DNA of 64,000 nucleotides, taken from NCBI RefSeq assembly GCF_002313155.2, contig NZ_NWFK02000001.1, forward strand, positions 2,046,001 through 2,110,000, in the 5' to 3' direction. The notes beneath the pieces were generated by a model. That model searched no databases, was not told the origin of the DNA, and saw nothing but the letters and a program-made list of their open reading frames with translations. Below, piece after piece: positions 16,018-26,332 of this stretch. The DNA is from Psychrobacter sp. FDAARGOS_221 (GTDB lineage: Bacteria; Pseudomonadota; Gammaproteobacteria; Pseudomonadales; Moraxellaceae). Position 1 is the stretch's first letter. Each line of letters opens with the position of its first letter. The translations under genes were made by a program, and so were the position numbers.

Positions 16018-18327
16018 TTACTCAGTGATTGAAATATCACTCACGTTCTGGAAGCCTCTTGGCAACTGCGTACCGCGATTGCCACGTTTGCCAGTATAGT
16101 TGGCTAAGTCGATAGGCTTTAAGGTCACATGACGTTTGCCAGCGGTGATGGTTAGGCTGTCGCTGTGAGTTAATGCAATCACTGCTAATACTTCTTCACC
16201 GTCTTTTAGGTTAACCAGTTTGTTACCCTTACCGCGTTGCTGTTCTGGCAACTCATCAATTGGGAAAATCAACAAATAGCCCGCTGAGGTGACGACCGCA
16301 ATTTGATCTTGCGCTGCTACCTTGGTATCACCTTCGTTATCAGCATCACTCTCTGCATTGACCGCATCAATATAAGCAACGTTCAACAGCTTACTGTCTT
16401 TGTTGCCTAAGTTTATGATGTTTTTACCTGCTTTTTGATTGGTATCTAGATTGCCCAAGGTATTGATAAAGCCATAGCCTTGTGAGCTGGCTAGAATGAT
16501 ACGCTGTTCATCATCACCGGCAAGCAGCTGTTCAAAGCTGGCACCAGCGGCTGGCTTTAATACACTGGTCAGCGGGTCACCTTGACCACGCGCGGACGCC
16601 AGGGTGTGCGCCTCGATGCTATAGCTGCGCCCTGTGCTGTCCATGATATATATCTTGGCATTGGATTTGCCGTGCACGTGCGCCTGATAGCTGTCACCCG
16701 AGCGATAGCTCATACCGGCAGCATCGACATCGTGGCCTTTGGCAGCACGAATCCAACCGGCTTTTGACAAGATGGCAGTAATGGGCTCACTTGGCACCAA
16801 GTCAGATTCTTTTAATGCGGTCGCTTCTTCACGCTCAACCACTGGCGACATACGATCATTGCCATGCTCTTTCATATCGGCTTCAAGCTCATCGATCATC
16901 AGCGCGGTTAAGCTGTCACGATTATCTAGTAGCTCTTGGATTTTCGCACGCTCTGCTTCAAGCTCATCTTTTTCAGCACGTAGCTCGATTTCTTCTAAGC
17001 GTGCCAACTGACGTAAGCGAATATCCAAAATCGCATTGGCCTGAATCTCACTTAAATCGTAGCGGCTCATCAACTCTTGTTTCGGATCATCTTCTTCACG
17101 GATGATGCGAATGACCTCGTCGATATTGAGATACGCAATCAATAGGCCGGCCAAGATGTGCAGGCGTTTTTCGATTTTATCCAAGCGGAACTGCAAGCGG
17201 CGAGTCACCACATCACGGCGGCTCACCAGCCATTCGCTTAGCACTTCTTTAAGGTTTTTCACCTGCGGCTTACCGTTGAGGCCAATCATATTCATATTGA
17301 CCCGATAGCTGCTTTCTAGGTCGGTACTGGCGAACAAGTGACTCATCACTCGATCGACATCGACTCGAGTCGAGCGCAGCTCTAGCACGATACGACAGGC
17401 ATTTTCATGATCCGACTCATCATGGATATCCACTACCCAAGGCAGCTTCTTATCCATCATTAGCTTGGCAATCTGCTCTTGCACCTTGTTACCCGATACT
17501 TGATAGGGTAGGGCGTCGATAATGACCAGATTCTTCTCTTGTTTATCAACATGATAAATGGCGCGCATCTTATAGCTGCCACGCCCAGTCTCATACATTT
17601 GCTGCAATTCTTTTTTGGGCGTGATGATTTCAGCATAGGTTGGCAGGTCTGGCGCAGGCAGTGATTGAGTCAGCTGTTTCACTGATAAGTCTGGATTTTT
17701 TAACAGTCGAATCGCCGCACGCACCACTTCATTTAAGTTATGTGGCGGAATATCTGTTGCCATACCGACTGCAATACCGGTGGTGCCATTAAGCAAAATA
17801 TTAGGCAAGCGTGCGGGCAGAGTCATCGGTTCTTGCATCGAGCCATCGAAGTTGTCTTGCCAATCTACTGTGCCTTGTCCCAGCTCAGCAAGCAGGGTAT
17901 TGGCATAGGCCGACATTTTGGCCTCGGTATAGCGCATTGCCGCAAACGATTTTGGATCATCAGGACTACCCCAGTTACCCTGACCAGTAATCAGCGGATA
18001 GCGATAACTAAAGGGCTGCGCCATCAACACCATCGCTTCATAACAGGCGGTGTCACCGTGCGGATGGTATTTACCCAGTACGTCACCGACGGTACGGGCA
18101 GATTTTTTTGGCTTAGTAGTGGACTTGAGTCCAAGCTCGCTCATCGCATAGATAATACGGCGTTGCACTGGCTTTAGACCATCTGCAATATGCGGCAGCG
18201 CCCGATCCATAATGACGTACATGGCATAGTTTAGATAAGCCTGCTCGGTAAACTCAGCCACCGATCGGGTATCCATGGCTTCATTTGGAATGACAGTTGA
18301 GCTTGGTGGCGTTGAAATATCAGACAT
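16018..18327 (-). CDS. parC: DNA topoisomerase IV subunit A
   Basis: ParC is the DNA-cutting subunit of topoisomerase IV, which decatenates daughter chromosomes. The catalytic tyrosine is Tyr133 in [11 protein letters not shown], and the quinolone region reads [13 protein letters not shown] (residues 88-99). [20 protein letters not shown] is the conserved N-terminal block. The C-terminal domain has six-bladed propeller features rather than the longer GyrA tail with a GyrA box, and the protein is 769 residues, so this is ParC not GyrA. I chose the ATG at 18327; the longer frame from 18387 has a leader-like nonconserved start. The residue at the Ser80 position of E. coli ParC is Thr93. parE is not adjacent. 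Confidence 0.95.
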   Translation of the reverse strand: MSDISTPPSSTVIPNEAMDTRSVAEFTEQAYLNYAMYVIMDRALPHIADGLKPVQRRIIYAMSELGLKSTTKPKKSARTVGDVLGKYHPHGDTACYEAMVLMAQPFSYRYPLITGQGNWGSPDDPKSFAAMRYTEAKMSAYANTLLAELGQGTVDWQDNFDGSMQEPMTLPARLPNILLNGTTGIAVGMATDIPPHNLNEVVRAAIRLLKNPDLSVKQLTQSLPAPDLPTYAEIITPKKELQQMYETGRGSYKMRAIYHVDKQEKNLVIIDALPYQVSGNKVQEQIAKLMMDKKLPWVVDIHDESDHENACRIVLELRSTRVDVDRVMSHLFASTDLESSYRVNMNMIGLNGKPQVKNLKEVLSEWLVSRRDVVTRRLQFRLDKIEKRLHILAGLLIAYLNIDEVIRIIREEDDPKQELMSRYDLSEIQANAILDIRLRQLARLEEIELRAEKDELEAERAKIQELLDNRDSLTALMIDELEADMKEHGNDRMSPVVEREEATALKESDLVPSEPITAILSKAGWIRAAKGHDVDAAGMSYRSGDSYQAHVHGKSNAKIYIMDSTGRSYSIEAHTLASARGQGDPLTSVLKPAAGASFEQLLAGDDEQRIILASSQGYGFINTLGNLDTNQKAGKNIINLGNKDSKLLNVAYIDAVNAESDADNEGDTKVAAQDQIAVVTSAGYLLIFPIDELPEQQRGKGNKLVNLKDGEEVLAVIALTHSDSLTITAGKRHVTLKPIDLANYTGKRGNRGTQLPRGFQNVSDISITE

Positions 18328-19117
18328 AATAAGTGACTTTGCCTTGTAAAAAAGTAAGAGAAAACAGTCGCTAACAGGCGTCAACAACAGACGCAGCGGC
18401 GCCTATTATAAACGCACAATAGGGTATTTTTATAATAATATAGTATAGCGTTTTAGACCTTGTATCGTAACGGATATTGTCTGGATAAAAAAGCACAGAT
18501 GACTTTTATGCGTCAACCACTGACGTTTGGCTTTTATTTTCATCCTTATTCTTTTGTTTTCATTCTTATTAATGCCAGACAATTTAAATAGCCTTACACC
18601 CTTCCTTTGCTAAAGGAATGGCTAGGGATGGATTTCAAAGTAAGAGTCAGAAATCGATGTTATTAACCACTCTCAGGGTCAAATAAGCACTTCAAAGCAA
18701 GAGCCAGTCATGGATTTTTAACCGCTTTTTAGAGCTAGGAAAGCTTTTGATTTTATTGAAATTTATTCATAAGTTCATAGAACACTGAATACTGAACAAA
18801 AGCAGAGTAATATCAGTAAAAGTGGTCTTTTATCGACTAATAATGGACTAAAGATAGGCTCAACAGCTTATGATGACAGCACTGTCTCTTCTTTTATAAC
18901 GAATTGGGCAGTTTGTAGTTGTCATTAGCTCATGAAATAGTGTATTTTAGATTGACATATTTAACTGTTATTACAGAAGAAATTACCGTAGATATACGAT
19001 AAATCTTGTCGTATCACCGCCAAAAATAGTAGCAAACCATAGATAAATGTAGTCACTCTATCTTATTAATAGCATTAGCATTATTAATACCATAACTTTT
19101 TAGGAGATCCGCAGATT
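18328..19117. other. Gene-free stretch between divergent parC and fadD
   Basis: About 790 bp, AT-rich, with no credible gene. It holds the promoters of both genes. The only dyad I noticed near the fadD side is ATACGA (18994-18999) and TCGTAT (19009-19014), nine bases apart and about 100 bp before the fadD start. It could be an operator for a fatty-acid regulator, but nothing confirms this. Confidence 0.6.
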
Positions 19118-20848
19118 ATGGACAATCAAACCACCCAGTTTCGCCGCAATGACAAACCTTGGCTGAAAACCTACGAAAAATACGGCATGCAATACGACAT
19201 TGAAATGCCACCAGCCGATACGTCGCTGATTGAAATCTTAGAAGAAAACTTTGTTAAGCACGCCGGCAGAATCTCTTTTGTGTGTATGAACCAAGAGTTA
19301 TCCTATGATGACTTAGATCGTCATAGCCGTCATATGGCTGCTTATTTGCAGTCGTTGGGCCTAAAAAAAGGCGATAAAGTTGCAGTCATGATGCCAAATA
19401 TCTTGCAGTCGCCTGTCGCTATTTTGGCGATTTTGCGTGCTGGTCTTATCCTAGTTAACGTTAACCCACTGTATACCACTCATGAGCTTGAGCATCAGCT
19501 TGAAGACTCTGAGTCAAAAGCACTGATTATTTTAGAAAACTTTGCCAAAACTTACGCTGACATCGCCAAAAAGACCGTTGATCACGTGATTGTGACCTCA
19601 ATGGGTGATTTGATGAGCCCAGTAAAAGGCTTTATCGTCAATACTGTGGTACGTCATGTGAAGAAGATGGTGCCTCCGTTTAACATTCCAGGCAGCGTTA
19701 ACTTTAAGCAAGCGCTGAAAACTGGCGCCCAAAAGACCTACACACGCCCAACCGATATCGGTTTAGATGATGTGGCCGTATTACAGTACACCGGCGGTAC
19801 GACTGGTGTGGCAAAAGGCGCTATGCTGACTCATGGTAACTTGGTTGCCAACTTGATTCAGGCAGATACTTATATTGGTGATGCCTTTGATCACTTCGAA
19901 GAGCGCAATGAGCAGCCAGTGATTATGACTGCTTTACCGCTGTATCATATCTTCTCGTTTACGGTTTGTGGTATGTATGGTCTGCGAAAAGGCGCGATCA
20001 ACTCACTGGTACCAAACCCACGTGATGGTAAGAGCCTATTAAAAGCATATAAAGACTATCCGCCAGCCTTCTTCCCAGCGGTAAACACCTTGTTTAACGG
20101 CTTGATTAACAGTGAGCACTTTAGAGTACTGGATCACAGCAAGCTTGAGATGTCGATGGGCGGTGGTATGGCGGTATTAAAAGATACGGCTGAGAAGTGG
20201 AAAGCAGGTACTGGTAACGTGATTGTTCAAGGTTACGGTTTATCTGAAACGTCACCAGTTGCTTCTGCTAACCCAATGGGTCTAGACGAATTCCCAGGTA
20301 ACATTGGTGTGCCATTCCCAGCGACTGATATGGCGATCTTAGACGAAGACGGTAACGAAGTTGAAATCGGTGAGCGCGGTGAGATTTGTGTACGTGGTCC
20401 ACAGGTTATGAAAGGCTACTGGAAGCGTGAAGAAGCGACCAACGAAGTCATGACGCCAGATGGTTACTTCCGTACCGGTGATATCGGTGTGATGGATGAG
20501 CACGGCTACTTCAAGATTGTTGACCGCAAAAAAGACATGATTATTGTGTCTGGCTTTAACGTGTATCCAAACGAAGTGGAAGACGTGATGACTGGTCATC
20601 CAAAAATCTTAGAGTGTGGTGTGATTGGTATTCACAGCGATAAGAGTGGCGAAGCGCCTAAGATCTTTGTGGTACGTCAAGACCCAAGCTTAACGGAACA
20701 AGAAGTGATTGATTATGCCAAAGAGAACCTAACTGGCTATAAACGTCCGCGTGCGGTTGAGTTTGTCGATGAGTTGCCAAAATCAAACGTTGGTAAAATC
20801 TTACGTAAAGACTTGCGTGAGATGGAAGCGAAGAACAACCCGCAGTAA
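19118..20848 (+). CDS. fadD: Long-chain-fatty-acid--CoA ligase (first of two)
   Basis: Activates free fatty acids to acyl-CoA with ATP at the inner membrane, the entry to beta-oxidation and lipid synthesis. The 576-residue protein shows the AMP-binding P-loop YTGGTTGVAKGAMLTHGN (about 224-241), the ATP/AMP and fatty-acid motif QGYGLSETSP, and DRKKDMIIVSGFNVYPNEVEDV in the C-terminal lid. AGGAGA lies before the start. The end, LPKSNVGKILRKDLR, supplies the catalytic lysine. A second copy follows after 543 bp, each with its own terminator. Confidence 0.95.
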   Translation: MDNQTTQFRRNDKPWLKTYEKYGMQYDIEMPPADTSLIEILEENFVKHAGRISFVCMNQELSYDDLDRHSRHMAAYLQSLGLKKGDKVAVMMPNILQSPVAILAILRAGLILVNVNPLYTTHELEHQLEDSESKALIILENFAKTYADIAKKTVDHVIVTSMGDLMSPVKGFIVNTVVRHVKKMVPPFNIPGSVNFKQALKTGAQKTYTRPTDIGLDDVAVLQYTGGTTGVAKGAMLTHGNLVANLIQADTYIGDAFDHFEERNEQPVIMTALPLYHIFSFTVCGMYGLRKGAINSLVPNPRDGKSLLKAYKDYPPAFFPAVNTLFNGLINSEHFRVLDHSKLEMSMGGGMAVLKDTAEKWKAGTGNVIVQGYGLSETSPVASANPMGLDEFPGNIGVPFPATDMAILDEDGNEVEIGERGEICVRGPQVMKGYWKREEATNEVMTPDGYFRTGDIGVMDEHGYFKIVDRKKDMIIVSGFNVYPNEVEDVMTGHPKILECGVIGIHSDKSGEAPKIFVVRQDPSLTEQEVIDYAKENLTGYKRPRAVEFVDELPKSNVGKILRKDLREMEAKNNPQ

Positions 20849-20968
20849 ACTTAAAGTCTCCTGAAGTTTCTGAGATATAAGGAGTAAGGAGCGAGATGGA
20901 TATAGAGAGTGATATCCCATCTCGTGCTTTAAGTTTTACTCGTTAACGAGTACAATTAAAAACCGTTC

Positions 20969-21002
20969 AAAAGGATACGAGCAATTGCCGTATCCTTTTT
21001 TT
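20969..21002 (+). terminator. Rho-independent terminator of the first fadD
   Basis: AAAAGGATACG, a nine-base loop and CGTATCCTTTTTTT. It means the second fadD has its own promoter in the 21003-21391 interval, where no other gene is supported. Confidence 0.9.
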
Positions 21003-21391
21003 GTGTGCATGTTTTGTGCGTTTGTGCACCGGTACCTTGAACATCAGTATTTTTATCTAGCCAAACCGCACTAATAGGGTGACAGGGCAGGTCTATCGTC
21101 AACCTAATGGGTAACACTAAACCCTTTAGGATGACTAACTATAGATTCAGCATATGGATTTAGCGAGCCAGTAGCCCAGTAGAGTCTGAGTTTAGGCACG
21201 CTTATCAGTGGTTTAGTGGCTATAGATGTAAAAGCAATACGCTCTTTTACAGTTGCAGTATATCTGCCGGTATCAGTAGCCTTTATAATAAGGATCATCT
21301 AATACATTAAGAGTGACGCTGTTATCCAGGAAATAATATAATTTATCTAGTAAAATCAAATATATAAACAACATACATTACAGGTAACCTC

Positions 21392-23158
21392 ATGACTACA
21401 GATACGAATGCTATCAACCAATCTTCGATCAGTGAGCTGCATGGCACTTTTCCGACTTATCCAGATATCCCAAGTGATCGCCCATGGTTAGCCTCTTATG
21501 ATCGCTATGCAATTGTGGATCATATCGAACAGCCAGATGAGCAAAGCTCGTTACTTGAGGTATTTGAGCGTAACTTCGCACGCTATGCCAGTCGTGATGC
21601 GTATATCTGTATGGGTGCCTCAATCACCTATCGTGAATTAGATAACTATAGCCGTCAAATTGCCGCTTATTTGCAGTCATTAGGGCTGACAGTTGGTGAC
21701 AAAGTAGCGGTGATGATGCCAAACGTACTGCAATATCCGATAGTTGCGCTGGGTGTATTACGCGCCGGCATGATTTTGGTAAACGTTAACCCACTATATA
21801 CTAGCCGTGAGCTTGAGCATCAAATCCATGACAGTGGTGCTAAGGCTATCTTTATTGTCGAAAACTTTGCCAAGACCTTTGAAGATGTGGAAGATAAAGG
21901 TGATGTTGAGCACGTTGTCATCTGTAATATGGGCGATATGCTGGGCATGGTACGCGGCTTTGTGGTCGATTTTGTGGTACGCCATGTTAAAAAGATGGTA
22001 CCGAGCTACAACATAAAAGGTAGTGTGTCATTTAAACAAGCATTAGATACGGTATCAGCACATCAATATAAGCGCCCAGAGCTTGATTTAAGTCATGTGG
22101 CCTTGCTGCAATATACTGGCGGTACCACTGGTGTGGCAAAAGGCGCCATGTTGACCCACGGCAACCTAATCGCCAATATGCTGCAAATTAATGCGGTGAT
22201 GGACGCCGCGTTTGGTGATACTGCCAGTGGTGAGGTTATTTTAACCGCGTTACCGCTGTATCACGTTTTCTCTTTCATGGTATGTGGCATGTACGCCATG
22301 TATGAAGGCTGTGCCGGCCTATTGATTCCAAACCCACGTGATTTGGACGGTCTTATTAAAGAGATGGATAAATACAAACCAGCGTTTATCCCATCAGTGA
22401 ACACCTTATTTAACGGCCTAGTACACCACGATAAGTTTAAAGATTTAGACTTCTCAAATCTAAAAGCTTCTATCGGCGGTGGTATGTCAGTATTACCAAG
22501 TGTTGCCAAAGCTTGGCATGAGGCGACTGGTTTACCAATCGTTGAAGGTTATGGCTTGTCAGAGACCTCACCTGTGGTTAGCTTTAACCCTATGAATATC
22601 TCTGAGTTTACTGCCAAAATCGGGGTGCCTGCGCCAGATACAGATGTCATCTTAATTGATGATGATGGCAATGTGATGCCAATTGGTGAGCGTGGTGAAA
22701 TCTGCGTTAAAGGCCCTCAGGTGATGGTTGGCTATCAAAACCGTCCAGAAGAAACTAAAAATACCTTTACCGAAGACGGTTATTTCAAAACCGGTGATAT
22801 CGGTATTATGGATGAGAAAGGCTTTATTAAGATTGTCGATCGCAAAAAAGACATGATTTTGGTATCTGGCTTTAACGTCTATCCAAATGAAATCGAAGAA
22901 GCCATGACTCAGCATCCAGCAGTGCTAGAAGTAGGCGCTATGGGTATTCCAAGTGATGAGCGTGGTGAAGAACCAAAAATCTTTGTGGTTAAAAAGAAAG
23001 GCTCAAATGTGACTGAAAAAGAGCTGTTAGACTTCGGCAGAAAACAGCTAACCGGTTACAAACGTCCTCGTCATGTACAGTTTGTTGATGAGTTGCCAAA
23101 ATCTAACGTGGGTAAAATCCTACGCAAAGAGCTGCGTAAAATGGAAGGCTTAGATTAA
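21392..23158 (+). CDS. fadD: Long-chain-fatty-acid--CoA ligase (second of two)
   Basis: A 588-residue paralog of the gene just upstream. The AMP-binding motif YTGGTTGVAKGAMLTHGN lies at about 241-258, and DRKKDMILVSGFNVYPNEIEEA and LPKSNVGKILRKELR are in the C-terminal domain. The first 25 residues are extra compared with the upstream copy. The two proteins keep near-identical motifs but differ clearly in the fatty-acid binding half and tail. They probably differ in chain-length preference or regulation, which the sequence cannot settle. Own terminator at 23224. Confidence 0.94.
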   Translation: MTTDTNAINQSSISELHGTFPTYPDIPSDRPWLASYDRYAIVDHIEQPDEQSSLLEVFERNFARYASRDAYICMGASITYRELDNYSRQIAAYLQSLGLTVGDKVAVMMPNVLQYPIVALGVLRAGMILVNVNPLYTSRELEHQIHDSGAKAIFIVENFAKTFEDVEDKGDVEHVVICNMGDMLGMVRGFVVDFVVRHVKKMVPSYNIKGSVSFKQALDTVSAHQYKRPELDLSHVALLQYTGGTTGVAKGAMLTHGNLIANMLQINAVMDAAFGDTASGEVILTALPLYHVFSFMVCGMYAMYEGCAGLLIPNPRDLDGLIKEMDKYKPAFIPSVNTLFNGLVHHDKFKDLDFSNLKASIGGGMSVLPSVAKAWHEATGLPIVEGYGLSETSPVVSFNPMNISEFTAKIGVPAPDTDVILIDDDGNVMPIGERGEICVKGPQVMVGYQNRPEETKNTFTEDGYFKTGDIGIMDEKGFIKIVDRKKDMILVSGFNVYPNEIEEAMTQHPAVLEVGAMGIPSDERGEEPKIFVVKKKGSNVTEKELLDFGRKQLTGYKRPRHVQFVDELPKSNVGKILRKELRKMEGLD

Positions 23159-23223
23159 GCTTAATCCAGTTACATTGACAGATTTATTAAGGCAAGCATA
23201 AGCCCACCTATCAAAAGGGCGAC

Positions 23224-23251
23224 AAAGGGGAAGGCTCAGACTTCCCCTTTT
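23224..23251 (+). terminator. Rho-independent terminator of the second fadD
   Basis: AAAGGGGAAG, a seven-base loop and CTTCCCCTTTT. The rest of the 23159-23480 interval would hold the rph promoter; nothing else is seen. Confidence 0.85.
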
Positions 23252-23480
23252 CATTGTGTTGCTATTGCTTTATCATCGTCATAAGCGCTTATCTATTAGT
23301 GATGCAGTGCAACAGTCATATAAATTAAAGATGGCACAGAGACACTCTGTCAGTGTCAGGTCTATTATTTAACCTAAACAGATCTGACCAAAATAGAGTC
23401 AACGCCATTAGAACAACAGCTATTCAAATCAAAAATAGGCGATTATCGCCCAAACTTTTAATACAGGAAATAACAGAATA

Positions 23481-24197
23481 ATGCGTATAGACAACCGTCA
23501 GCCAAATCAACTTCGCCAAGTCACCTTTGAGCGCAACTATACCAAACACGCAGAAGGCTCAGTGCTGGTCTGTTTTGGTGATACCAAAGTGTTGTGCACC
23601 GCCAGTGTCGAATCAGGTGTACCGCGTTGGTTAAAAGGTCAAGGCCAAGGGTGGGTTACTGCCGAATATGGCATGCTACCGCGTGCGACCAATACTCGTA
23701 ACCAACGTGAAGCCGCTCGCGGTAAGCAGTCTGGACGCACCCAAGAGATTCAACGTCTGATTGGCCGTAGCTTACGTGCCATGGTCGATTTAAAAAAACT
23801 GGGTGAGAACACCATTTATCTAGATTGTGATGTGATTCAAGCCGATGGTGGCACACGTACCGCGAGTATTACTGGCGCTGCGATTGCTTTAATTGATGCG
23901 CTAGAAGCACTACAACAAAAGAAAAAGCTAAAAGAAGATCCATTAATTGGATTGGTCGCTGCGGTATCGGTGGGCGTTAAAGATGGCGAAGTACTGCTTG
24001 ATTTAAATTACGCTGAAGATTCAAATTGCGATACTGACTTAAACGTAGTGATGACCCAAAAAGGCGAGTTTATTGAGATTCAAGGCACCGCTGAAGAAAA
24101 ACCATTTACCCGTGCTGAAGCAGACACTATGTTAGCCGTGGCAGAAGCCGGTATTGCTGACTTGGTTAAGCTACAGCAAACTGCTTTGGGCTGGTAA
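23481..24197 (+). CDS. rph: Ribonuclease PH
   Basis: Phosphorolytic 3'-5' exoribonuclease that trims the 3' ends of tRNA precursors. The protein is 238 residues, the standard length. It starts [20 protein letters not shown], and has the phosphate-site region [22 protein letters not shown] (about 74-95), [20 protein letters not shown], and [13 protein letters not shown] near the C-terminus. AGGAAATAACAG is upstream. No pyrE is beside it, unlike E. coli. Confidence 0.96.
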   Translation: MRIDNRQPNQLRQVTFERNYTKHAEGSVLVCFGDTKVLCTASVESGVPRWLKGQGQGWVTAEYGMLPRATNTRNQREAARGKQSGRTQEIQRLIGRSLRAMVDLKKLGENTIYLDCDVIQADGGTRTASITGAAIALIDALEALQQKKKLKEDPLIGLVAAVSVGVKDGEVLLDLNYAEDSNCDTDLNVVMTQKGEFIEIQGTAEEKPFTRAEADTMLAVAEAGIADLVKLQQTALGW

Positions 24198-24315
24198 CAA
24201 AAAGCCATCGGTTAACCGCTACGCTTGGGCTAGAATAAGTGCAGGCTTATTTGCCTTTCAAAGTAGAAGTTGTCTTTCAAAGTAAAAACAGAAACAAAAG
24301 TAAAGTAGGGTCACT

Positions 24316-24807
24316 ATGCTACAAGTCACAGACACAGGCGCAAACATCACCTTGTCGGGTAAAGCAAGCGGATACGGCGATGGGGTATTCTGGTTTGGCG
24401 TGGCCTTACTGATTGGCGCTATCGGTGTCGCCATGGCGATGAGTCTGTTGCCAGAACGATTGGCAATAGGTGCGCTGGCGGTATTAATTATTGGCAGCTT
24501 TATCTTTAATGTCATGCGCAATAAACAAAAAAATGCCGGCCATGGCGAAATCAGCTCAGGTATTCTAAAAGTTCAACACGGCATGTTTGTGCATAATATG
24601 TTTGGCAAAACTCAAACCATCTCTGTACAAGCCGATGACAACATTGAATTAAGCAACTCAGCGCTCACCATTACCGATGCTAATGGCAATCGTAAGTGTC
24701 ATATTACCGGCTTTGATTCGGACAAAGAGGCGCAGGTGATGAAGGCTATCTTGCAAGGCCAACAGTTTGGCAAGCGTAATGCCAATATTAAAATGCAATC
24801 ATCATAA
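24316..24807 (+). CDS. Membrane protein of unknown function
   Basis: A 163-residue protein with two close hydrophobic helices (about residues 27-47 and 50-66) and a longer cytosolic C-terminal half of mixed strands. I do not recognise the family. The domain at about 80-150 (KVQHGMFVHNMFGKTQTISVQ ... DDNIELSNSALTITD) resembles a small beta-rich membrane-associated regulator, but this is not decisive. It follows rph after 118 bp on the same strand and may be cotranscribed with it. Confidence 0.6.
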   Translation: MLQVTDTGANITLSGKASGYGDGVFWFGVALLIGAIGVAMAMSLLPERLAIGALAVLIIGSFIFNVMRNKQKNAGHGEISSGILKVQHGMFVHNMFGKTQTISVQADDNIELSNSALTITDANGNRKCHITGFDSDKEAQVMKAILQGQQFGKRNANIKMQSS

Positions 24808-24887
24808 TCTCTATAAGCTATTATATTTACAAGCTATACTCTCTATAAGCTAACCTCTTCTCTATAAGTTGTCTTTTCCATAAGTTA
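24808..24887. repeat. Cluster of short direct repeats
   Basis: TCTCTATAAGCTA occurs at 24808-24820 and exactly again at 24840-24852. TCTCTATAAGTT is at 24859-24870, and a shorter CATAAGTTA at about 24879. They lie between two plus-strand genes and may be a regulator binding array or just slippage-prone filler. Confidence 0.5.
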
Positions 24888-25056
24888 TCTTTTTTATAAA
24901 GCATATCCTCACATAGACTAAACCTTTGAGGTTATTGTAAAAACATCTATAAAAACAGCAAAATAGCTCATATCCTGCTTGAATTGAAACCGACAACTGG
25001 TTTATATTTTAAGTCTATCGTAATGATCCCTTAGGCCTGATATTAAGGAGTGCCCC

Positions 25057-25734
25057 ATGGATGCGGACACTTTGGCTATGATGCGTATTAAACCAAGCTC
25101 TATTTTCAAAAAACCTATCCTATTGACTGCCTTAATCGGTACGTTAGCAAGCCCAATGTTGCATGCCGATGCCCTTGGCGATTTAATTCAGCAAAAGAAC
25201 CAAACCTTTACACCGCCTTCATATTCTGGTGGCAGTACAAGCAGCGTATCGCCTTTTGTGTCAGCAGCGCCGCAAAACTTTCATGTTAGTTATGCGGCTG
25301 CGCCAAATATCAAAGCTGAACATATTGATACTCTGTATGCCGCTGAGCAAACCGCAACGCCGGCCAGCAAGCAAGTATTGCAAACCGTGCGTCAGATGGC
25401 GTTAGATCGCAAAGAGATTATCAAAGGCTCGTGCTGGGATTATCTGAATGCTGCCTTTACGCGGGCAGGGGTGACCCGTGATACGGTGTTTAAGGGTGAG
25501 TATCCATCAGGTCCGTTTGTTGATACCAATGAAATAAAACCGGGAGATTGGCTGTATTATGTCAATCACAGCTATAACGATGTTGAGCACAGTGGTTTGT
25601 TTGTGGGCTGGCTCGACCGCAGTGCTAATCAAGCGTTAATACTTAGTTATGCAGGAGAAAACCGCCGAGAGCCAGCGCGTTATAAAGTATATGATGTGTC
25701 ACATACGTATAATATTATGCGGCCCAGTTTTTAA
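25057..25734 (+). CDS. Secreted NlpC/P60-like (cysteine peptidase fold) protein
   Basis: A 225-residue protein with a signal sequence (about residues 10-40, ending in HADA). The catalytic-looking region is CWDYLNAAFTRAGV (a Cys near residue 128) and NDVEHSGLFVGWLDR (a His followed by a beta strand). The order Cys-helix-strand-His matches NlpC/P60 and CHAP amidase folds, but the usual context residues differ. It has no SH3 or LysM domain, and the N-terminal 100 residues are Ser/Ala/Gln-rich. A strong AAGGAG precedes ATG 25057. Cell-wall hydrolysis is an inference. Confidence 0.6.
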   Translation: MDADTLAMMRIKPSSIFKKPILLTALIGTLASPMLHADALGDLIQQKNQTFTPPSYSGGSTSSVSPFVSAAPQNFHVSYAAAPNIKAEHIDTLYAAEQTATPASKQVLQTVRQMALDRKEIIKGSCWDYLNAAFTRAGVTRDTVFKGEYPSGPFVDTNEIKPGDWLYYVNHSYNDVEHSGLFVGWLDRSANQALILSYAGENRREPARYKVYDVSHTYNIMRPSF

Positions 25735-25767
25735 TAGAAATAGAAATATAAAAGCTAAAAAAATATA

Positions 25768-25804
25768 AAAAAAGCGACCTAATATACTTTTAGGTCGCTT
25801 TTTT
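25768..25804. terminator. Bidirectional terminator between convergent genes
   Basis: AAAAAAGCGACCTAA and TTAGGTCGCTTTTTT arms around a short loop, between the NlpC-like gene (plus strand) and hemJ (minus strand). U-tracts occur on both strands. Confidence 0.92.
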
Positions 25805-25824
25805 AGTTAACTAGCGAGAGAGGG

Positions 25825-26259
25825 TTAAAACGGTTTAACAATCACCAAGATAACCACCGCAATCAAAATAAACACTGGCATTTCGTTAAACCAGCGCCAG
25901 AACACATGGGTCTTGTGATGCGGATTATCGACCAATTTCTTACGATAGGCACCACACATGCCATGATAAGCAGACAGCAATACTACTAACAGCAGTTTGA
26001 CGTGTAACCAGCCTTGCGTCTTATACACATCCCAGCCGATGTATAGCATCCACAGGCCAAATAACCAAGTGGCAATCATGGACGGCGTCATAATACCGCG
26101 GTATAGCTTGCGCTCCATGATGACAAAGCGGTCTTGGCTGATTTTGTCTTCACTCATGGCATGATAGACAAACAGTCTGGGTAGATAAAAGATAGCAGCG
26201 AACCAACAGACCATCGAAATAACGTGAGCCGCTTTAATCCAGTTTAAATATTCCGCCAT
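25825..26259 (-). CDS. hemJ: Protoporphyrinogen IX oxidase HemJ
   Basis: HemJ oxidises protoporphyrinogen IX in heme synthesis. It is the oxygen-independent type of oxidase used by many Gram-negatives that lack HemG and HemY. The 144-residue, four-helix membrane protein has the family start EYLNWIKAAHVISMVCWFAAIFYLPRLFVYHA and the second conserved His in LLSAYHGMCGAYRK. FWRWFNEMPVFILIAVV completes the C-terminus. AGGTAATTG lies before the start. It is convergent with the upstream secreted protein and ends in the shared terminator. Confidence 0.92.
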   Translation of the reverse strand: MAEYLNWIKAAHVISMVCWFAAIFYLPRLFVYHAMSEDKISQDRFVIMERKLYRGIMTPSMIATWLFGLWMLYIGWDVYKTQGWLHVKLLLVVLLSAYHGMCGAYRKKLVDNPHHKTHVFWRWFNEMPVFILIAVVILVIVKPF

Positions 26260-26332
26260 AAATCAATTACCTGTTACGTGTTAAATAAGCATGCCAATCA
26301 CTGTTGTAACGGATGTACTAAGCGCAGCATTG

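Noticed and set aside
16582..17308. Four plus-strand frames of 60-104 codons
   Set aside because: They are antisense to parC, whose protein sequence is well conserved throughout.
21104..21298. A 64-codon minus-strand frame between the two fadD genes
   Set aside because: No ribosome binding site and no family features; the stretch otherwise looks like a promoter region.
19118..23158. The fadD pair as one operon
   Set aside because: A strong terminator at 20969-21002 and 543 bp separate them.
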